DNA of 64,000 nt, from positions 1 through 64,000 of the forward strand of contig NZ_SWDB01000001.1 in NCBI RefSeq assembly GCF_005116735.1. The letters are read 5' to 3'. The notes under the pieces are model-generated. The model was given only the letters and a program-made list of their open reading frames with translations, ran no database searches and was not told where the DNA came from. The position numbers and the translations under genes were made by a program. This document shows, one piece after another, positions 26,828-36,350 of the stretch. Source of the stretch: Thalassotalea mangrovi (GTDB taxonomy: Bacteria; Pseudomonadota; Gammaproteobacteria; Enterobacterales; Alteromonadaceae). Position 1 is the first letter of the stretch. Each line of letters opens with the position of its first letter.

Positions 26828-28242
26828 TGCTGATTGCGGGTATTTTCGCTCTTTTTTATCTGCTTGGCGTAGCTTCAGCGTTCCATGCAGTGATTTATGT
26901 GCGAACCTCCCAGGGCGCGATTGCTTGGGCATTGTCTTTGCTGTCATTTCCGTTTATTGCTGTGCCTGCCTATTGGGTTTTTGGCCGGCGAAAATTTGAA
27001 GGATACGTGCTGGCGCGAAAACGGGTACTGGAAGATGATGACCAGGTACCAGCTAACCTGGAGAACAGCATTAAGCCCTACCTGTTGCCTGCTGAGCAAC
27101 GCCGTTCTAAAGTCCATGCAGCGGAATTAATGGCTCAGGTGCCGTTGGTGATAGGCAATAAATGCGAGTTGTTGATAGACGGCAACCCCACATTTGACTC
27201 AATTTTTGCAGGTATTCAGGATGCCAGGCATTATGTGCTGGTGCAATTTTACGTGGTTCGTGACGATGAGCTTGGTACCCAGCTGCAAGACATCTTAATC
27301 GACACTGCCCGCCGCGGGGTTAAGGTATTCTTTCTTTATGATGAACTGGGATCGGTTGCTTTGAGCAACGCTTACGTGGAGCAACTGCGCGATGCCGGTG
27401 TTATCGTGCATCCATTTAATACCCGCAAAGGCCTGCATAACTGGTTTCAGGTCAACTTTCGCAATCACCGTAAGGTAGTGGTTGTCGACGGGCAAACGGC
27501 ATGGATCGGTGGCCATAATGTTGGTGATGAATATCTGGGAAAAGATGAGCGTTTCGGGCACTGGCGCGATACCCATGTGAAAATTTCGGGACCCGCGGCG
27601 CTGGCCGCCCAGGTTTCATTCATGGAAGATTTTCGTTGGGCGACAGATTCTTTCCCTGATGTTAGTTGGGAGGTAAAGCAACGTTACGATGAAGAACAAC
27701 CGGTGTTAATCGTCCCCACTGGCCCGGCCGATGATCTCGATACCGCGCTGTTGATGTTTACCCATATTATCAACAGCGCAGAGAACAGGATATGGATATC
27801 GACGCCCTATTTTGTTCCGGATGCTACGGTGATACTCGCCCTGCAACTGGCGCGATTACGAAATGTGGATATTCGTATCATCATTCCTCAGGTGCCGGAT
27901 AGTTTACTGACCTATTTTGCTGCCTATAGTTTTTTCGAAGAACTCGCTTCCAGCGGGGTACAGTTCTATCGTTATCAGTCTGGCTTTATCCATGAAAAGG
28001 TGCTCTTGGTAGATGACTCCCTGGCAGCCATTGGTACCGCTAACTTTGATAACCGTTCGTTTCGGTTGAATTTTGAAATTACCGCATTAATCGGCGGGCA
28101 AGATTTTGCTGACGATGTCGAGGCGATGTTTGAACAGGATTTTAGTCATTGTACCTTGATGCAGGGCGATGAATATGAGAGCAAATCCATCTGGTTTAAG
28201 TTTGCCGTGAACGCCAGTCGGCTAATGTCTCCGGTATTGTAA
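26827..28242 (+). CDS. cls: cardiolipin synthase (phospholipase D family)
   Basis: The 471-residue membrane enzyme condenses phosphatidylglycerol to form cardiolipin. Two N-terminal TM helices (about 1-20 and 35-55) precede two PLD domains with HKD motifs: H214-x-K (NHRKVVVVDG) and H389-x-K (IHEKVLLVDD), each followed by an IGxxN or IGTANFDNRS segment. The order and length fit ClsA-type enzymes. It is coupled to the small upstream gene. Confidence 0.93.
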   Translation: MLIAGIFALFYLLGVASAFHAVIYVRTSQGAIAWALSLLSFPFIAVPAYWVFGRRKFEGYVLARKRVLEDDDQVPANLENSIKPYLLPAEQRRSKVHAAELMAQVPLVIGNKCELLIDGNPTFDSIFAGIQDARHYVLVQFYVVRDDELGTQLQDILIDTARRGVKVFFLYDELGSVALSNAYVEQLRDAGVIVHPFNTRKGLHNWFQVNFRNHRKVVVVDGQTAWIGGHNVGDEYLGKDERFGHWRDTHVKISGPAALAAQVSFMEDFRWATDSFPDVSWEVKQRYDEEQPVLIVPTGPADDLDTALLMFTHIINSAENRIWISTPYFVPDATVILALQLARLRNVDIRIIIPQVPDSLLTYFAAYSFFEELASSGVQFYRYQSGFIHEKVLLVDDSLAAIGTANFDNRSFRLNFEITALIGGQDFADDVEAMFEQDFSHCTLMQGDEYESKSIWFKFAVNASRLMSPVL

Positions 28243-28261
28243 GCGGTTTATTCTGTGGTGG

Positions 28262-28301
28262 AAAAGAACACGCCAGAGCCTTGAACGATGACTCTGGCGT
28301 G
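28262..28301 (-). terminator. hairpin between cls and the minus-strand small gene
   Basis: Ten-bp arms CACGCCAGAG/CTCTGGCGTG surround a 13-base loop. On the minus strand TTCTTTT follows, so it suits the gene at 28334-28525. On the plus strand no T-run follows, though it may still slow read-through from cls. Confidence 0.6.
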
Positions 28302-28333
28302 AGAGGGAGAAACTTTAGAGTAAGGGTTACTCG

Positions 28334-28525
28334 TTAATAATAATAATCGTCGTGATTATGAATTTGCGGATCATCAACGATTTCTTCCAGACCTACTTCA
28401 AAACTTCGGTTATCATTTAAGTCAGTCAGGTAAATGGTTTGGGTAGCACCATCAACCCAGGTCACTGTACCACTTCCTTTTTGACTACCGCAGATCATTC
28501 CTATACGAATCTTGTCAAAATCCAT
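28334..28525 (-). CDS. small conserved-looking hypothetical protein
   Basis: The start at 28525 is chosen because AGGAGGAAG lies immediately upstream on the minus strand; the product is then 63 residues, beginning MDFDKIRIGMICG. The sequence is rich in short beta-prone stretches (GSGTVTWVDGATQTIYLTDL) and ends in an acidic/His/Tyr tail (HNHDDYYY). A hairpin with T-run follows. No signal peptide or membrane segment is seen. The family is not recognised; a small SH3-like barrel is possible. Confidence 0.65.
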   Translation of the reverse strand: MDFDKIRIGMICGSQKGSGTVTWVDGATQTIYLTDLNDNRSFEVGLEEIVDDPQIHNHDDYYY

Positions 28526-28631
28526 ACTTCCTCCTGTATAAGTGAAAGCCATAGATCAGCCATTGGTATAATTACCAATACCCCATATGACAAGTGCCAT
28601 AGGTAAAAGTTCCGCGGTTATTAAAGTTTAT

Positions 28632-29786
28632 TCAGGGTTGGTATTCAACGCCCAGGGTACAGGCGGTCGTTGCGCCTGTTACACTAGGTAAACTGGAAGG
28701 TAAACCCAGGTCATACTGGCGGGCAAGCCAGGCAAACACCAGGGCTTCGAGACTTTCATTATCCACCCCGATAGCGATTGAATTGATGACATCAAAGTCC
28801 GCAAGGCGTTGCGTCAGTTGTTGCATCAGTCGCGAGTTATTGGCGCCGCCACCGCAGACAATTACCCTTGCGTGCGGCGTCAGTTTTTCAATGGCATCGG
28901 CGATGGTATCCACCGTTAATGCTAACAGCGTTGCCTGCACCCGTTCGGGAGTTAAATCGCCATGGATAGTCGTATATTGCTGCAGTCGCTGCTGTAACCA
29001 GTCGAGGTGAAAGTATTCTCGACCGGTGCTTTTTGGAAATGCCAGGGTAAAATAAGGGTCAGTTTTAAGCAAAGATAATAAATTCGCTTCGACAGCCCCG
29101 GACGCCGCCCAACGACCATCAAGGTCGATGCCTTGTTCACATCTCGGGTGGTGCAGTCGATACCAATCATCCAGTAGGGCATTACCCGGGCCGGTATCAA
29201 ATCCGCAGACCGCTGTATGCTTATTCGCGGGTAGGAAAGAGATATTACTGATACCACCAATATTTACCACACAAACATCGACATCGTCATTGGCGAAAAT
29301 GGCCAGGTGGTAAGCCGGCACCAAAGGCGCCCCTTGACCGCCAAGCGCCATATCTTTCTCCCGAAACTGACCAACCACCCGAATTCCGGTGATGCACGCC
29401 AGCGTCTGGCAACAGCCAATTTGCCGGGTAAAGGGATAGTCACCTTGCGGACGATGACGTATTGTCTGACCGTGGTTGCCTATCGCCTGAATTTGCTCAG
29501 CAGAAAGGTTTTGTTGCTCGAGAAAAGCGTTAATGGAATCTGCAAAATAGCTGGCCAGTTGTTTATCCAGCGCTCCGAAGCGATCGATTTCATTGTCGCC
29601 GGGTACGTAAAGGCTGGTAATGGTTTCGCGAATAGCTTGCGGGTAGGGGCGAAAATAACTGGCTATCAGTTGGCCAGCATCGTCATTAAAGTCGACCAGT
29701 GCCAGGTCGACGCCATCAGCACTGGTTCCAGACATCAAGCCAATATATAGGCTTGATTTATTCTGCGACTTGATCTTGGCTGACAT
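28632..29786 (-). CDS. anmK: anhydro-N-acetylmuramic acid kinase
   Basis: The 384-residue cytoplasmic kinase cleaves and phosphorylates 1,6-anhydro-MurNAc to MurNAc-6-phosphate in peptidoglycan recycling. The N-terminal motif YIGLMSGTSADGVDLALVDF and internal VNIGGISNIS, GFDTGPGN and VCGGGANN segments are diagnostic. Its start overlaps the end of the upstream M23 endopeptidase gene by 29 bases, so the two wall-turnover genes form an operon. The length is normal. Confidence 0.96.
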   Translation of the reverse strand: MSAKIKSQNKSSLYIGLMSGTSADGVDLALVDFNDDAGQLIASYFRPYPQAIRETITSLYVPGDNEIDRFGALDKQLASYFADSINAFLEQQNLSAEQIQAIGNHGQTIRHRPQGDYPFTRQIGCCQTLACITGIRVVGQFREKDMALGGQGAPLVPAYHLAIFANDDVDVCVVNIGGISNISFLPANKHTAVCGFDTGPGNALLDDWYRLHHPRCEQGIDLDGRWAASGAVEANLLSLLKTDPYFTLAFPKSTGREYFHLDWLQQRLQQYTTIHGDLTPERVQATLLALTVDTIADAIEKLTPHARVIVCGGGANNSRLMQQLTQRLADFDVINSIAIGVDNESLEALVFAWLARQYDLGLPSSLPSVTGATTACTLGVEYQP

Positions 29787-31119
29787 CCGTAGCGGCCAAC
29801 AAAGTACGTTTAGAGCCTAGCAGCTCAGTCAGCAACTGACTGGCTGAAGCGGTAAATTCTTCCTTGTATTTTTTATCAATCGGCAACGCATCAGGCAGTT
29901 TTACTGTACGTGGATTACGATGAACACCATTTAATAAAAACTCATAATGCAGATGAGGCGCCTGAGATAATCCAGTAGAACCGACATAACCGATGACCTG
30001 GCCTTGTTTTACCCGCTGGCCTTTTTTGACCGCACGTTTGGAGAAATGCAGATATTTCGTCACGATATTATTGGCATGCTGGATAAACACATAGTTACCA
30101 TTGTATTTATTGTAGGTCGATGCGATAACCCGGCCATTACCCGCCGCTTTTACCGGGGTGCCTGTCGGAGCACGATAGTCAACACCGTTGTGAGCTTTAT
30201 AGCGTTTTAAAATGGGATGATAGCGTTTCGGCTTGAAGTTTGAACTGATGTAGTTAAAGCTCACCGGCGCGCGCAGGAAGGATTTGCGCATGCTTTTACC
30301 ACTTGGAGTGTAATATTCCCCATCTTTGAAACGGACGGCCTGGAATAGTTCCCCCTGATTCTCAAATTCAGCGGCTAAAATTGCGCCGTGACCGACAAAT
30401 TCGCCATCGATGTATTCATTTTCATACATTACACTGAAATTGTCGCCAGCCCGGATGTCCAGGGCAAAATCAATATCCCAGCCAAAGATATTGGCGAGGT
30501 TCATGATCTGGGCGTTGGTCATGCCAGCACCGAGTGCTGCATTCCAGAAATTAGATTTAATCGTTGCCTGCGCATAAGAAATGCGACGTTCAATTTGTTT
30601 TTCATCAACAGAAACGGCATACCCTGAATCAACCTGATTAAGTAATAAGGTTTTAATTGGTGACATGGTATAGGACAGGCTGACCAGGTTGCTGTCTCCA
30701 TCACTGGCAATTTGTATTTCATCGCCGACTTTCAGGCGTTTAAGAACGTCCGCACCTTCGGTGGTGGCGATTTGATGGGTGGTTTTTGCACTGAAGCCCA
30801 GCGTTGACAGAATTTTTCCAAGAGAGTCACCACTTTTCACCGTGACCGTTTGCCAGTTCACTGCTCCATCACTGACAACTACATCAGTGTTCTCAATGGG
30901 TTGTTCTGGGAAAGATAATTCCAGTGGGTAAACCTTGCCCACTTCTGCAGATGGTAAACCCGCGACTTTATGCTCTTCGCTGGCATTCGATGGCAAAACC
31001 AGCAGAAATAGCATAAAAATGCTGCAACAAATGATTAACATTTGATGCTTACGAGGAAGTTGTGAATAAAGATAGATGATATTATTCAATGTATTAACGC
31101 TATTTCTTGGAATTTTCAT
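29758..31119 (-). CDS. MepM-like M23 murein DD-endopeptidase
   Basis: The chosen ATG (MKIPRNSVN) gives 453 residues; an open frame extends 31 codons further but through AT-rich promoter-like DNA. One TM or signal anchor lies at about residues 27-45. An OapA/LysM-like region follows (GDSLGKILSTLG), then a linker domain, then the M23 domain with AHNGVDYRAPTGTPV and HLHYEFLLNG carrying the zinc ligands. Such enzymes cut peptide cross-links to let the wall expand. The pairing with anmK links wall cutting with recycling. Divergent from tyrS. Confidence 0.9.
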   Translation of the reverse strand: MKIPRNSVNTLNNIIYLYSQLPRKHQMLIICCSIFMLFLLVLPSNASEEHKVAGLPSAEVGKVYPLELSFPEQPIENTDVVVSDGAVNWQTVTVKSGDSLGKILSTLGFSAKTTHQIATTEGADVLKRLKVGDEIQIASDGDSNLVSLSYTMSPIKTLLLNQVDSGYAVSVDEKQIERRISYAQATIKSNFWNAALGAGMTNAQIMNLANIFGWDIDFALDIRAGDNFSVMYENEYIDGEFVGHGAILAAEFENQGELFQAVRFKDGEYYTPSGKSMRKSFLRAPVSFNYISSNFKPKRYHPILKRYKAHNGVDYRAPTGTPVKAAGNGRVIASTYNKYNGNYVFIQHANNIVTKYLHFSKRAVKKGQRVKQGQVIGYVGSTGLSQAPHLHYEFLLNGVHRNPRTVKLPDALPIDKKYKEEFTASASQLLTELLGSKRTLLAATDVSQDQVAE

Positions 31120-31246
31120 GGGTGTATCAAAATAAACTATAACAAAAAATGCAAAAAGCTCATAATTTTTACACTTAAATTGCCTGAAAATATACAGTAG
31201 AATTGTAACCAATAGTGATTAATTAGATTTCAAATGAGACATTTTC

Positions 31247-32446
31247 ATGACCGATATTGAAAAGGCGTTTGCTGAACTTAAGCGTGGCGCCGAAGAAATT
31301 TTGCTGGAAGACGAGTTACTGGAAAAATTGAAAACCGGTAAGCCGTTAAAAATTAAAGCCGGCTTTGACCCGACAGCGCCAGATTTGCACTTAGGTCATA
31401 CGGTACTCATCAATAAGTTGCGTCAATTTCAACAGCTTGGTCACGAGGTGATTTTTCTGATTGGTGACTTCACAGGTATGATTGGCGACCCAACGGGTAA
31501 AAATGTTACCCGCAAACCATTAACGCACGAAGACGTGCTGGCGAATGCGCAAACCTATAAAGAGCAGGTATTCAAAATCCTTGATCCGGAAAAAACACGA
31601 ATCGAGTTTAACTCCACCTGGATGGAGAAACTTGGTGCGGCAGGTATGTTGAAGCTGGCAGCACGACAAACCGTAGCCCGGATGATGGAGCGTGATGACT
31701 TTAAAAAGCGTTTCAAAGAAGGCCAGTCAATCGCCATTCATGAATTTATGTATCCACTTGTACAGGGCTGGGATTCCGTGGCATTAGAAGCCGATGTTGA
31801 ACTTGGCGGTACCGATCAGAAGTTTAATCTGCTGATGGGACGTGAATTGCAAAAAGCCGAGGGCCAGCGTCCACAAACCGTGTTAATGATGCCATTGCTG
31901 GAAGGTCTGGACGGCGTTCAGAAAATGTCAAAATCTCTGGGTAACTATATTGGCATTACCGATTCGCCAACGGAAATGTTTGGCAAGGTTATGTCGATTT
32001 CCGATGAGCTGATGTGGCGTTATTATGATCTGCTGTCGTTTAAAGATCTTGGTGTGATCGCAGAGTATAAAGAGCAAGTCGCTCAGGGTGCTAATCCTCG
32101 TGACATTAAAATTGAATTAGCGAAAGAGTTGATTGCACGTTTCCATGACCAGCAAGCGGCAGAAGCTGCGCATCAGGAATTTATCAATCGCTTCCAGAAA
32201 GGAGCGATGCCTGATGATATTCCGGAACTTGAACTGACCACGGAAAACGGCGAGATTGCCATTAGTAATCTGTTAAAAGAAGCGGGCCTGGTTGCTTCTA
32301 CATCGGAAGCAATGCGTATGGTAAAACAGGGCGCTGTAAAGATTGATGGTGAGAAAGTTAGCGACAATAAGCTGCTATGTCAAAGTGGCACTGCAGCCGT
32401 TTATCAGGTGGGTAAGCGCAAGTTTGCTAAAGTGACCTTGAAATAA
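31247..32446 (+). CDS. tyrS: tyrosyl-tRNA synthetase
   Basis: The 399-residue class I synthetase has HLGH at 48-51 (HIGH motif), KMSKS at 226-230, and a C-terminal S4 RNA-binding domain (about 335-399). The length and the start [16 protein letters not shown] fit the shorter TyrS type found in Pseudomonas and many marine gammaproteobacteria rather than the 424-residue E. coli form. It is a single gene with its own terminator. Confidence 0.96.
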   Translation: MTDIEKAFAELKRGAEEILLEDELLEKLKTGKPLKIKAGFDPTAPDLHLGHTVLINKLRQFQQLGHEVIFLIGDFTGMIGDPTGKNVTRKPLTHEDVLANAQTYKEQVFKILDPEKTRIEFNSTWMEKLGAAGMLKLAARQTVARMMERDDFKKRFKEGQSIAIHEFMYPLVQGWDSVALEADVELGGTDQKFNLLMGRELQKAEGQRPQTVLMMPLLEGLDGVQKMSKSLGNYIGITDSPTEMFGKVMSISDELMWRYYDLLSFKDLGVIAEYKEQVAQGANPRDIKIELAKELIARFHDQQAAEAAHQEFINRFQKGAMPDDIPELELTTENGEIAISNLLKEAGLVASTSEAMRMVKQGAVKIDGEKVSDNKLLCQSGTAAVYQVGKRKFAKVTLK

Positions 32447-32486
32447 CTGGGCAACTTAACTAACCGATAAAGTTTCCTACTGATCG

Positions 32487-32523
32487 AGCCAGCATTGATT
32501 TTTGATTAATGCTGGCTTTTTTG
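32487..32523 (+). terminator. intrinsic terminator of tyrS
   Basis: Arms AGCCAGCATT/AATGCTGGCT are followed by a T-run. Confidence 0.92.
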
Positions 32524-32572
32524 TGCCTGGTTACAGTAAAGTTATAGTTAACGATAATAACTAAGAATCGCA

Positions 32573-33133
32573 TTGAGATACCGTAACATTATCCGCTACT
32601 TACCCTTAATTATGCTGCTGTTGATGAGTTTGAAAGGTTGCGCCAGCCAGCCTCGTGCTCACATTAACCCTGACTACGCCTTTACTGATATAAGCTTCTA
32701 TTCTCTGTTTCCCCGACATCATCAAATCAATGACATTCAGCGTTTGGGAGATTTTCAGCGAAATCGTATTGAACTGGCAATAGAGCAAACCATGGATGAT
32801 CTGCGCTTTTCCTATGCCAGTGAAGAGCAGGCGGATGTGATCGTCAGTTATTTCCTGGTCCAGTCCAGCCTTAAAGAGCTTAATGAATACCATCGTCAGG
32901 TTAAAGCCTGTCTGGTGTGTACACAAAATGAGTTGCGGACCCTAAACCGGAAAATTGGCCCTGATATGCTGATTATTGATTTGCTATCGACCAATAACAT
33001 GCGCAGTATTTATCGTCAGGTCAGTTCGTTAAAAATAAAGCCTAAAAATACCTCGGATGAAAACCAGCAACTAATCGTCGAAGCTGTGCAGCGAGGCCTG
33101 GCCGATTTAGCGATCCTGGCTAAGCCCTTGTAA
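32573..33133 (+). CDS. DUF4136-type lipoprotein
   Basis: The 186-residue product carries a lipoprotein signal with lipobox SLKGC. A TTG start at 32573 supplies the positive N-region (MRYRNIIRY); an ATG further in (near 32612) would also keep the lipobox, so the start is uncertain. The mature part DYAFTDISFYSLFP...RIELAIEQTMDDLRF...ADVIVSYFLV is typical of DUF4136 periplasmic lipoproteins. The function is unknown. Confidence 0.75.
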   Translation: MRYRNIIRYLPLIMLLLMSLKGCASQPRAHINPDYAFTDISFYSLFPRHHQINDIQRLGDFQRNRIELAIEQTMDDLRFSYASEEQADVIVSYFLVQSSLKELNEYHRQVKACLVCTQNELRTLNRKIGPDMLIIDLLSTNNMRSIYRQVSSLKIKPKNTSDENQQLIVEAVQRGLADLAILAKPL

Positions 33134-33216
33134 CCAGCGCGATATTCTAAAGGATTTCTTCTGCTACTCTGAATAACAACGTATAATTGCGTCAATTTAA
33201 ATAAATGAGACCGTAA

Positions 33217-33549
33217 ATGACCATTCCAAACGATGAAATTGGTTCTGTATTGCTGGACATGCAGGATGCTGGTATGGATTTAACTCAACCGGTTGTTGTT
33301 GAGTTTTTTCAGTTGTTCGAAAGCAAGACTAATGCCCAGGCCCTGGCAGACTTCCTACAAACTCAACAGGAAGTGATATCGGTAACGTTACACCCGGATC
33401 AAACCCCCGAGGTCTGGGACGTAGATTGCACCGTGGAAATGGTGCCCAGCTATGAAAACATAAAGGCAAAAGAAGCGTATTTTGAAAAGTTGGCACGACA
33501 GTATGATGGCTATAACGACGGTTGGGGTGTTCATTTTGAAGAGAGTTAG
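33217..33549 (+). CDS. rraB: RNase E inhibitor protein B (RraB family)
   Basis: The 110-residue cytoplasmic protein has the family's acidic character. The C-terminal half ends AREYDGYNDGWG-like (ARQYDGYNDGWGVHFEES), which is typical of RraB. RraB binds RNase E and modulates mRNA decay. The size is slightly below E. coli RraB (138) but within the family. RNase G and RNase R genes are in the same window, though not adjacent. Confidence 0.8.
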   Translation: MTIPNDEIGSVLLDMQDAGMDLTQPVVVEFFQLFESKTNAQALADFLQTQQEVISVTLHPDQTPEVWDVDCTVEMVPSYENIKAKEAYFEKLARQYDGYNDGWGVHFEES

Positions 33550-33573
33550 TCACCCGCAACTGGCTCCTACTTC

Positions 33574-34254
33574 TCATTCCTGACTGTCTTCATCTTCCTG
33601 ACCGCGCTGATTATGGACATCTTCGTCGTCGTCAATTGCAAACGCTGGCAATGATAAATGCCAATAAATGGCTGCCAGCCTGAGTAGTAGCCCACCAAGC
33701 ATGGCGACAAATAGCGAAACATTTTCACTCAAGCCCAGTCCATCGAAAATAACAAACAGACTTGCAGATAATAAGGCGACGACAGAATACACTTCACGAC
33801 GCAATAATAACGGAATTTGATTGCAGATAATGTCGCGAATGATGCCACCCGCAACGCCGGTAATCGTCCCCATGATAACCGCCATCAGTCCGGTCATCTG
33901 GTAGTCCAATGCCTTCTGCGCACTCAATACGGAAAACATCGCCAGGCCAAAGGCATCCACCACCATCAGAATTCGCATCGGAACATGGTTGGGGTGGCGC
34001 ACAAACAACATGGTAACGACGGCCGTCGCGACAATGTAGTAGATGTAGTCATTGTGAGAGAGCCAGAAGATTTCAACGCCCATGATTAAATCACGGATGG
34101 TGCCTCCGCCAACAGCCGTAATGGCTGCCAGGACAATCACGCCAAAGGGGTCGAGTCGATAACGACCAGCCGTCAGTGCTCCAGAGAGTGCGAACACCAT
34201 TATCGCAATTGAGTTGGCATACTCGATAAAAGTCGATATCTGGTGTTCTTCCAT
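33574..34254 (-). CDS. TRIC-type cation channel family (UPF0126) membrane protein
   Basis: The 226-residue integral membrane protein has about seven hydrophobic helices in two similar halves, each carrying a glycine-rich GGGTIRDLIMG or GVAGGIIRDIICNQIP motif. This is the signature of the duplicated UPF0126/TRIC fold. The prokaryotic family forms trimeric cation channels; the physiological role here is unknown. The C-terminal tail is acidic (DDDEDVHNQRGQEDEDS). The rhodanese gene ends in front of it (34264) with 9 bases between, so co-transcription is likely. Confidence 0.9.
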   Translation of the reverse strand: MEEHQISTFIEYANSIAIMVFALSGALTAGRYRLDPFGVIVLAAITAVGGGTIRDLIMGVEIFWLSHNDYIYYIVATAVVTMLFVRHPNHVPMRILMVVDAFGLAMFSVLSAQKALDYQMTGLMAVIMGTITGVAGGIIRDIICNQIPLLLRREVYSVVALLSASLFVIFDGLGLSENVSLFVAMLGGLLLRLAAIYWHLSLPAFAIDDDEDVHNQRGQEDEDSQE

Positions 34255-34263
34255 ATGGACCTT

Positions 34264-34692
34264 TTACTCTACGGGAGACGATTTGACTTGCTGTTCAGTT
34301 AAAGGTAGCTCATTTGCCTGCCATTGCTGAAAATCGCCCTGTAAATGGCTGACACGATGAAACCCCTGCTGCTTGAGGGCATCGATTGCGATTTGCGCGC
34401 GCCGTCCGCTACGACAATAAACGACAATGTTTTTCGATTCATAGGGGGTTAACAGGGTGAGATTTTCGTTTATCTGGTCATGGGGAATATTGACCGCACC
34501 ACTGATATGGCTCTCTGCAAACTCTTCTGTGCTGCGCACATCGAGTAACAGAAAATCTTCTTTGCTCTCCAGCATCGCCAACACCTGGCTCTGGGTCGCC
34601 TCAGCCGGCAATTGTGTAGGACTCAAAGGTAGCTTTTCAGCACAGGCGAATAAAAAGATAACACACAGAAAAGGGATAAGACGCGTCTTCAT
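34264..34692 (-). CDS. rhodanese-domain lipoprotein
   Basis: The 142-residue product has a lipoprotein signal (lipobox FLFAC, lipidated C17). A single rhodanese domain follows with LLDVRSTEEFAESHISGAVNIP and active loop CRSGRRA (C93). It is likely an inner- or outer-membrane-anchored periplasmic sulfurtransferase. It is transcribed ahead of the TRIC-like channel gene. Confidence 0.88.
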   Translation of the reverse strand: MKTRLIPFLCVIFLFACAEKLPLSPTQLPAEATQSQVLAMLESKEDFLLLDVRSTEEFAESHISGAVNIPHDQINENLTLLTPYESKNIVVYCRSGRRAQIAIDALKQQGFHRVSHLQGDFQQWQANELPLTEQQVKSSPVE

Positions 34693-34791
34693 GGGTTAGC
34701 TCCCTTATTTAAGAATAGGCATCAATCTGTAGTGTAACGCCAGGAGGAGAAGATTACCACTTATCCTCCTGCGCCCTTTAACCGGGGATTA

Positions 34792-35499
34792 TCAGAGGGT
34801 CATGCCTTTCAGTGCATTCAGCATATTGATCACTAATTGTGACGAATTTTTAGATGCTGTCTCAAGGTAGGCTTCAAAAGAGGTCGGTGATTCCTTACCT
34901 GCGATATCCGAAAGTGAACGAATAATGACAAATGGCACAGTAAACTGGTGACAGGTTTGAGCGATTGCGGCGCCCTCCATTTCCACCGCCGCCATGGCTG
35001 GAAAATTTTTCCTTGCCTTAGCAATGTCTTCTTCTTTGGTCATAAAGGTATCGCCAGTGGTGATCAGGCCTGTCATGGTCTGAATGTTTTCCAACTGTTC
35101 AATGCCAGTTTGCGCTGCCTTGACCAGTGTTGGATGAGGAACGAATGCTGGCGGCATTGCCGGTAATTGACCAATCTCATAACCAAAAGCGGTAACATCC
35201 GCATCGTGATAGCGAACTTCCGCACTAATCACGATATCACCGACCTGCAGCGACTGTTCAAAACCACCGGCGCTACCGGTATTAACAATATAATCCGGCT
35301 TAAATTTGTCGATTAACAACGCCGTCGCCAAAGCTGCGGCAACCTTACCAATGCCAGATTGCACCAGTACCACCTCGTTACCATCAATAGTACCACTGTA
35401 GAAGGTATACCCGGCATACTGGGATTCAGAAACATTGTCCAGTTGTGATTTTAAAATAGCGACTTCAGGCTCCATCGCCCCGATGATTCCGGCTTTCAT
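34792..35499 (-). CDS. mtnN: 5'-methylthioadenosine/S-adenosylhomocysteine nucleosidase
   Basis: The start at 35499 gives MKAGIIGAMEPEVAIL, the normal N-terminus, preceded by AAGGTAA; the open frame extends 32 codons upstream but is hydrophobic and unlike the family. The 235-residue enzyme cleaves MTA and SAH to adenine plus thio-ribose products, feeding methionine salvage and autoinducer-2 chemistry. The catalytic region with VEMEGAAIAQ and IRSLSDIAG is clear. Confidence 0.95.
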   Translation of the reverse strand: MKAGIIGAMEPEVAILKSQLDNVSESQYAGYTFYSGTIDGNEVVLVQSGIGKVAAALATALLIDKFKPDYIVNTGSAGGFEQSLQVGDIVISAEVRYHDADVTAFGYEIGQLPAMPPAFVPHPTLVKAAQTGIEQLENIQTMTGLITTGDTFMTKEEDIAKARKNFPAMAAVEMEGAAIAQTCHQFTVPFVIIRSLSDIAGKESPTSFEAYLETASKNSSQLVINMLNALKGMTL

Positions 35500-35595
35500 G
35501 CAATTACCTTGTGAATAAAAAATACTGAGCGGATTATAAAGGATTGGCGGGGAAAATGAGAGTGACAGCCAATAAAAAATGAGCGCGATAGACAA

Positions 35596-35628
35596 TAAAA
35601 AAGGCCTGGAAGCTGAGCTTCAGGCCTT
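35596..35628 (-). terminator. intrinsic terminator of the dUTPase gene
   Basis: The stem built on AAGGCCTG/CAGGCCTT with inner AGCT pairs is followed by TTTTTT on the minus strand. It lies 28 bases after the dUTPase stop. Confidence 0.85.
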
Positions 35629-35656
35629 AGTGTATGGTCAATTTAGATGCACAGAG

Positions 35657-36286
35657 TTAGGCTGGATACGCGGATTTTAAGCCATTATAGACTTGTTGTT
35701 GAAAGTCGCTGGCGCTGCTATCGAGGCTGTTGACCAAATCGGCCAGCACTTCATTGTCTTCCTTACCATCCCAGACCTTAATATAACTGCCTTCCTTATA
35801 GCCATGATCCTGACGGAAGAAGTTGAGCGTGTTTTTGCCAACATATTGGCGGAATAACTCATCCAGATCCATGTTCATCAAGGTTAGACAGGCGGCGAAA
35901 CTCGGGCCATCAAAGCGCTGTTCACTAACGGCTGCTGACGCTAAAACCTCTAAAACTTGCTTAAAGTCATCGCCCTGCAGTGGATGTTGAATTTCAACAG
36001 CAAGGGTTTCGGCGATTTTGTTAGTGTCGGCTTCCTGCATCAACCGTAAACTCAAGCCAAAGTGAAAAATGTCAACGAGCTCAAGTTGTACCTGAGCCAC
36101 GTCACATTCCTGATGTTTCCACCACTTCCAACCATGGTGATCAAGCATTTCGGCACACTCAACCCAGATTGCCCGGTACCATTGATAACCATTGTCGCGC
36201 CAGGTTTCACTTACCCGCGAATTCATCGCATCCTGCATTGTCAGCATTTGTTGTATTTGCGTTACCGCAACGGATAAATCAGCCAT
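35657..36286 (-). CDS. dimeric (all-alpha) dUTPase
   Basis: The 209-residue protein has the all-alpha NTP pyrophosphohydrolase pattern: WVECAEMLDHHGWKWWK followed by LELVDIFHFGLSL supplies the E-x2-E and E-x2-D metal ligands. Such enzymes hydrolyse dUTP (and dUDP) to dUMP and keep uracil out of DNA. They are unrelated to the trimeric Dut of E. coli. It is found in marine gammaproteobacteria and phages. The gene is flanked by mtnN and a regulator gene. Confidence 0.85.
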   Translation of the reverse strand: MADLSVAVTQIQQMLTMQDAMNSRVSETWRDNGYQWYRAIWVECAEMLDHHGWKWWKHQECDVAQVQLELVDIFHFGLSLRLMQEADTNKIAETLAVEIQHPLQGDDFKQVLEVLASAAVSEQRFDGPSFAACLTLMNMDLDELFRQYVGKNTLNFFRQDHGYKEGSYIKVWDGKEDNEVLADLVNSLDSSASDFQQQVYNGLKSAYPA

Positions 36287-36350
36287 ATTTGAAATTGTCC
36301 ATGTCCGTTTTAAATTTTCGCTATAGTGTGCCTGAAATAGGTGGTAATTG

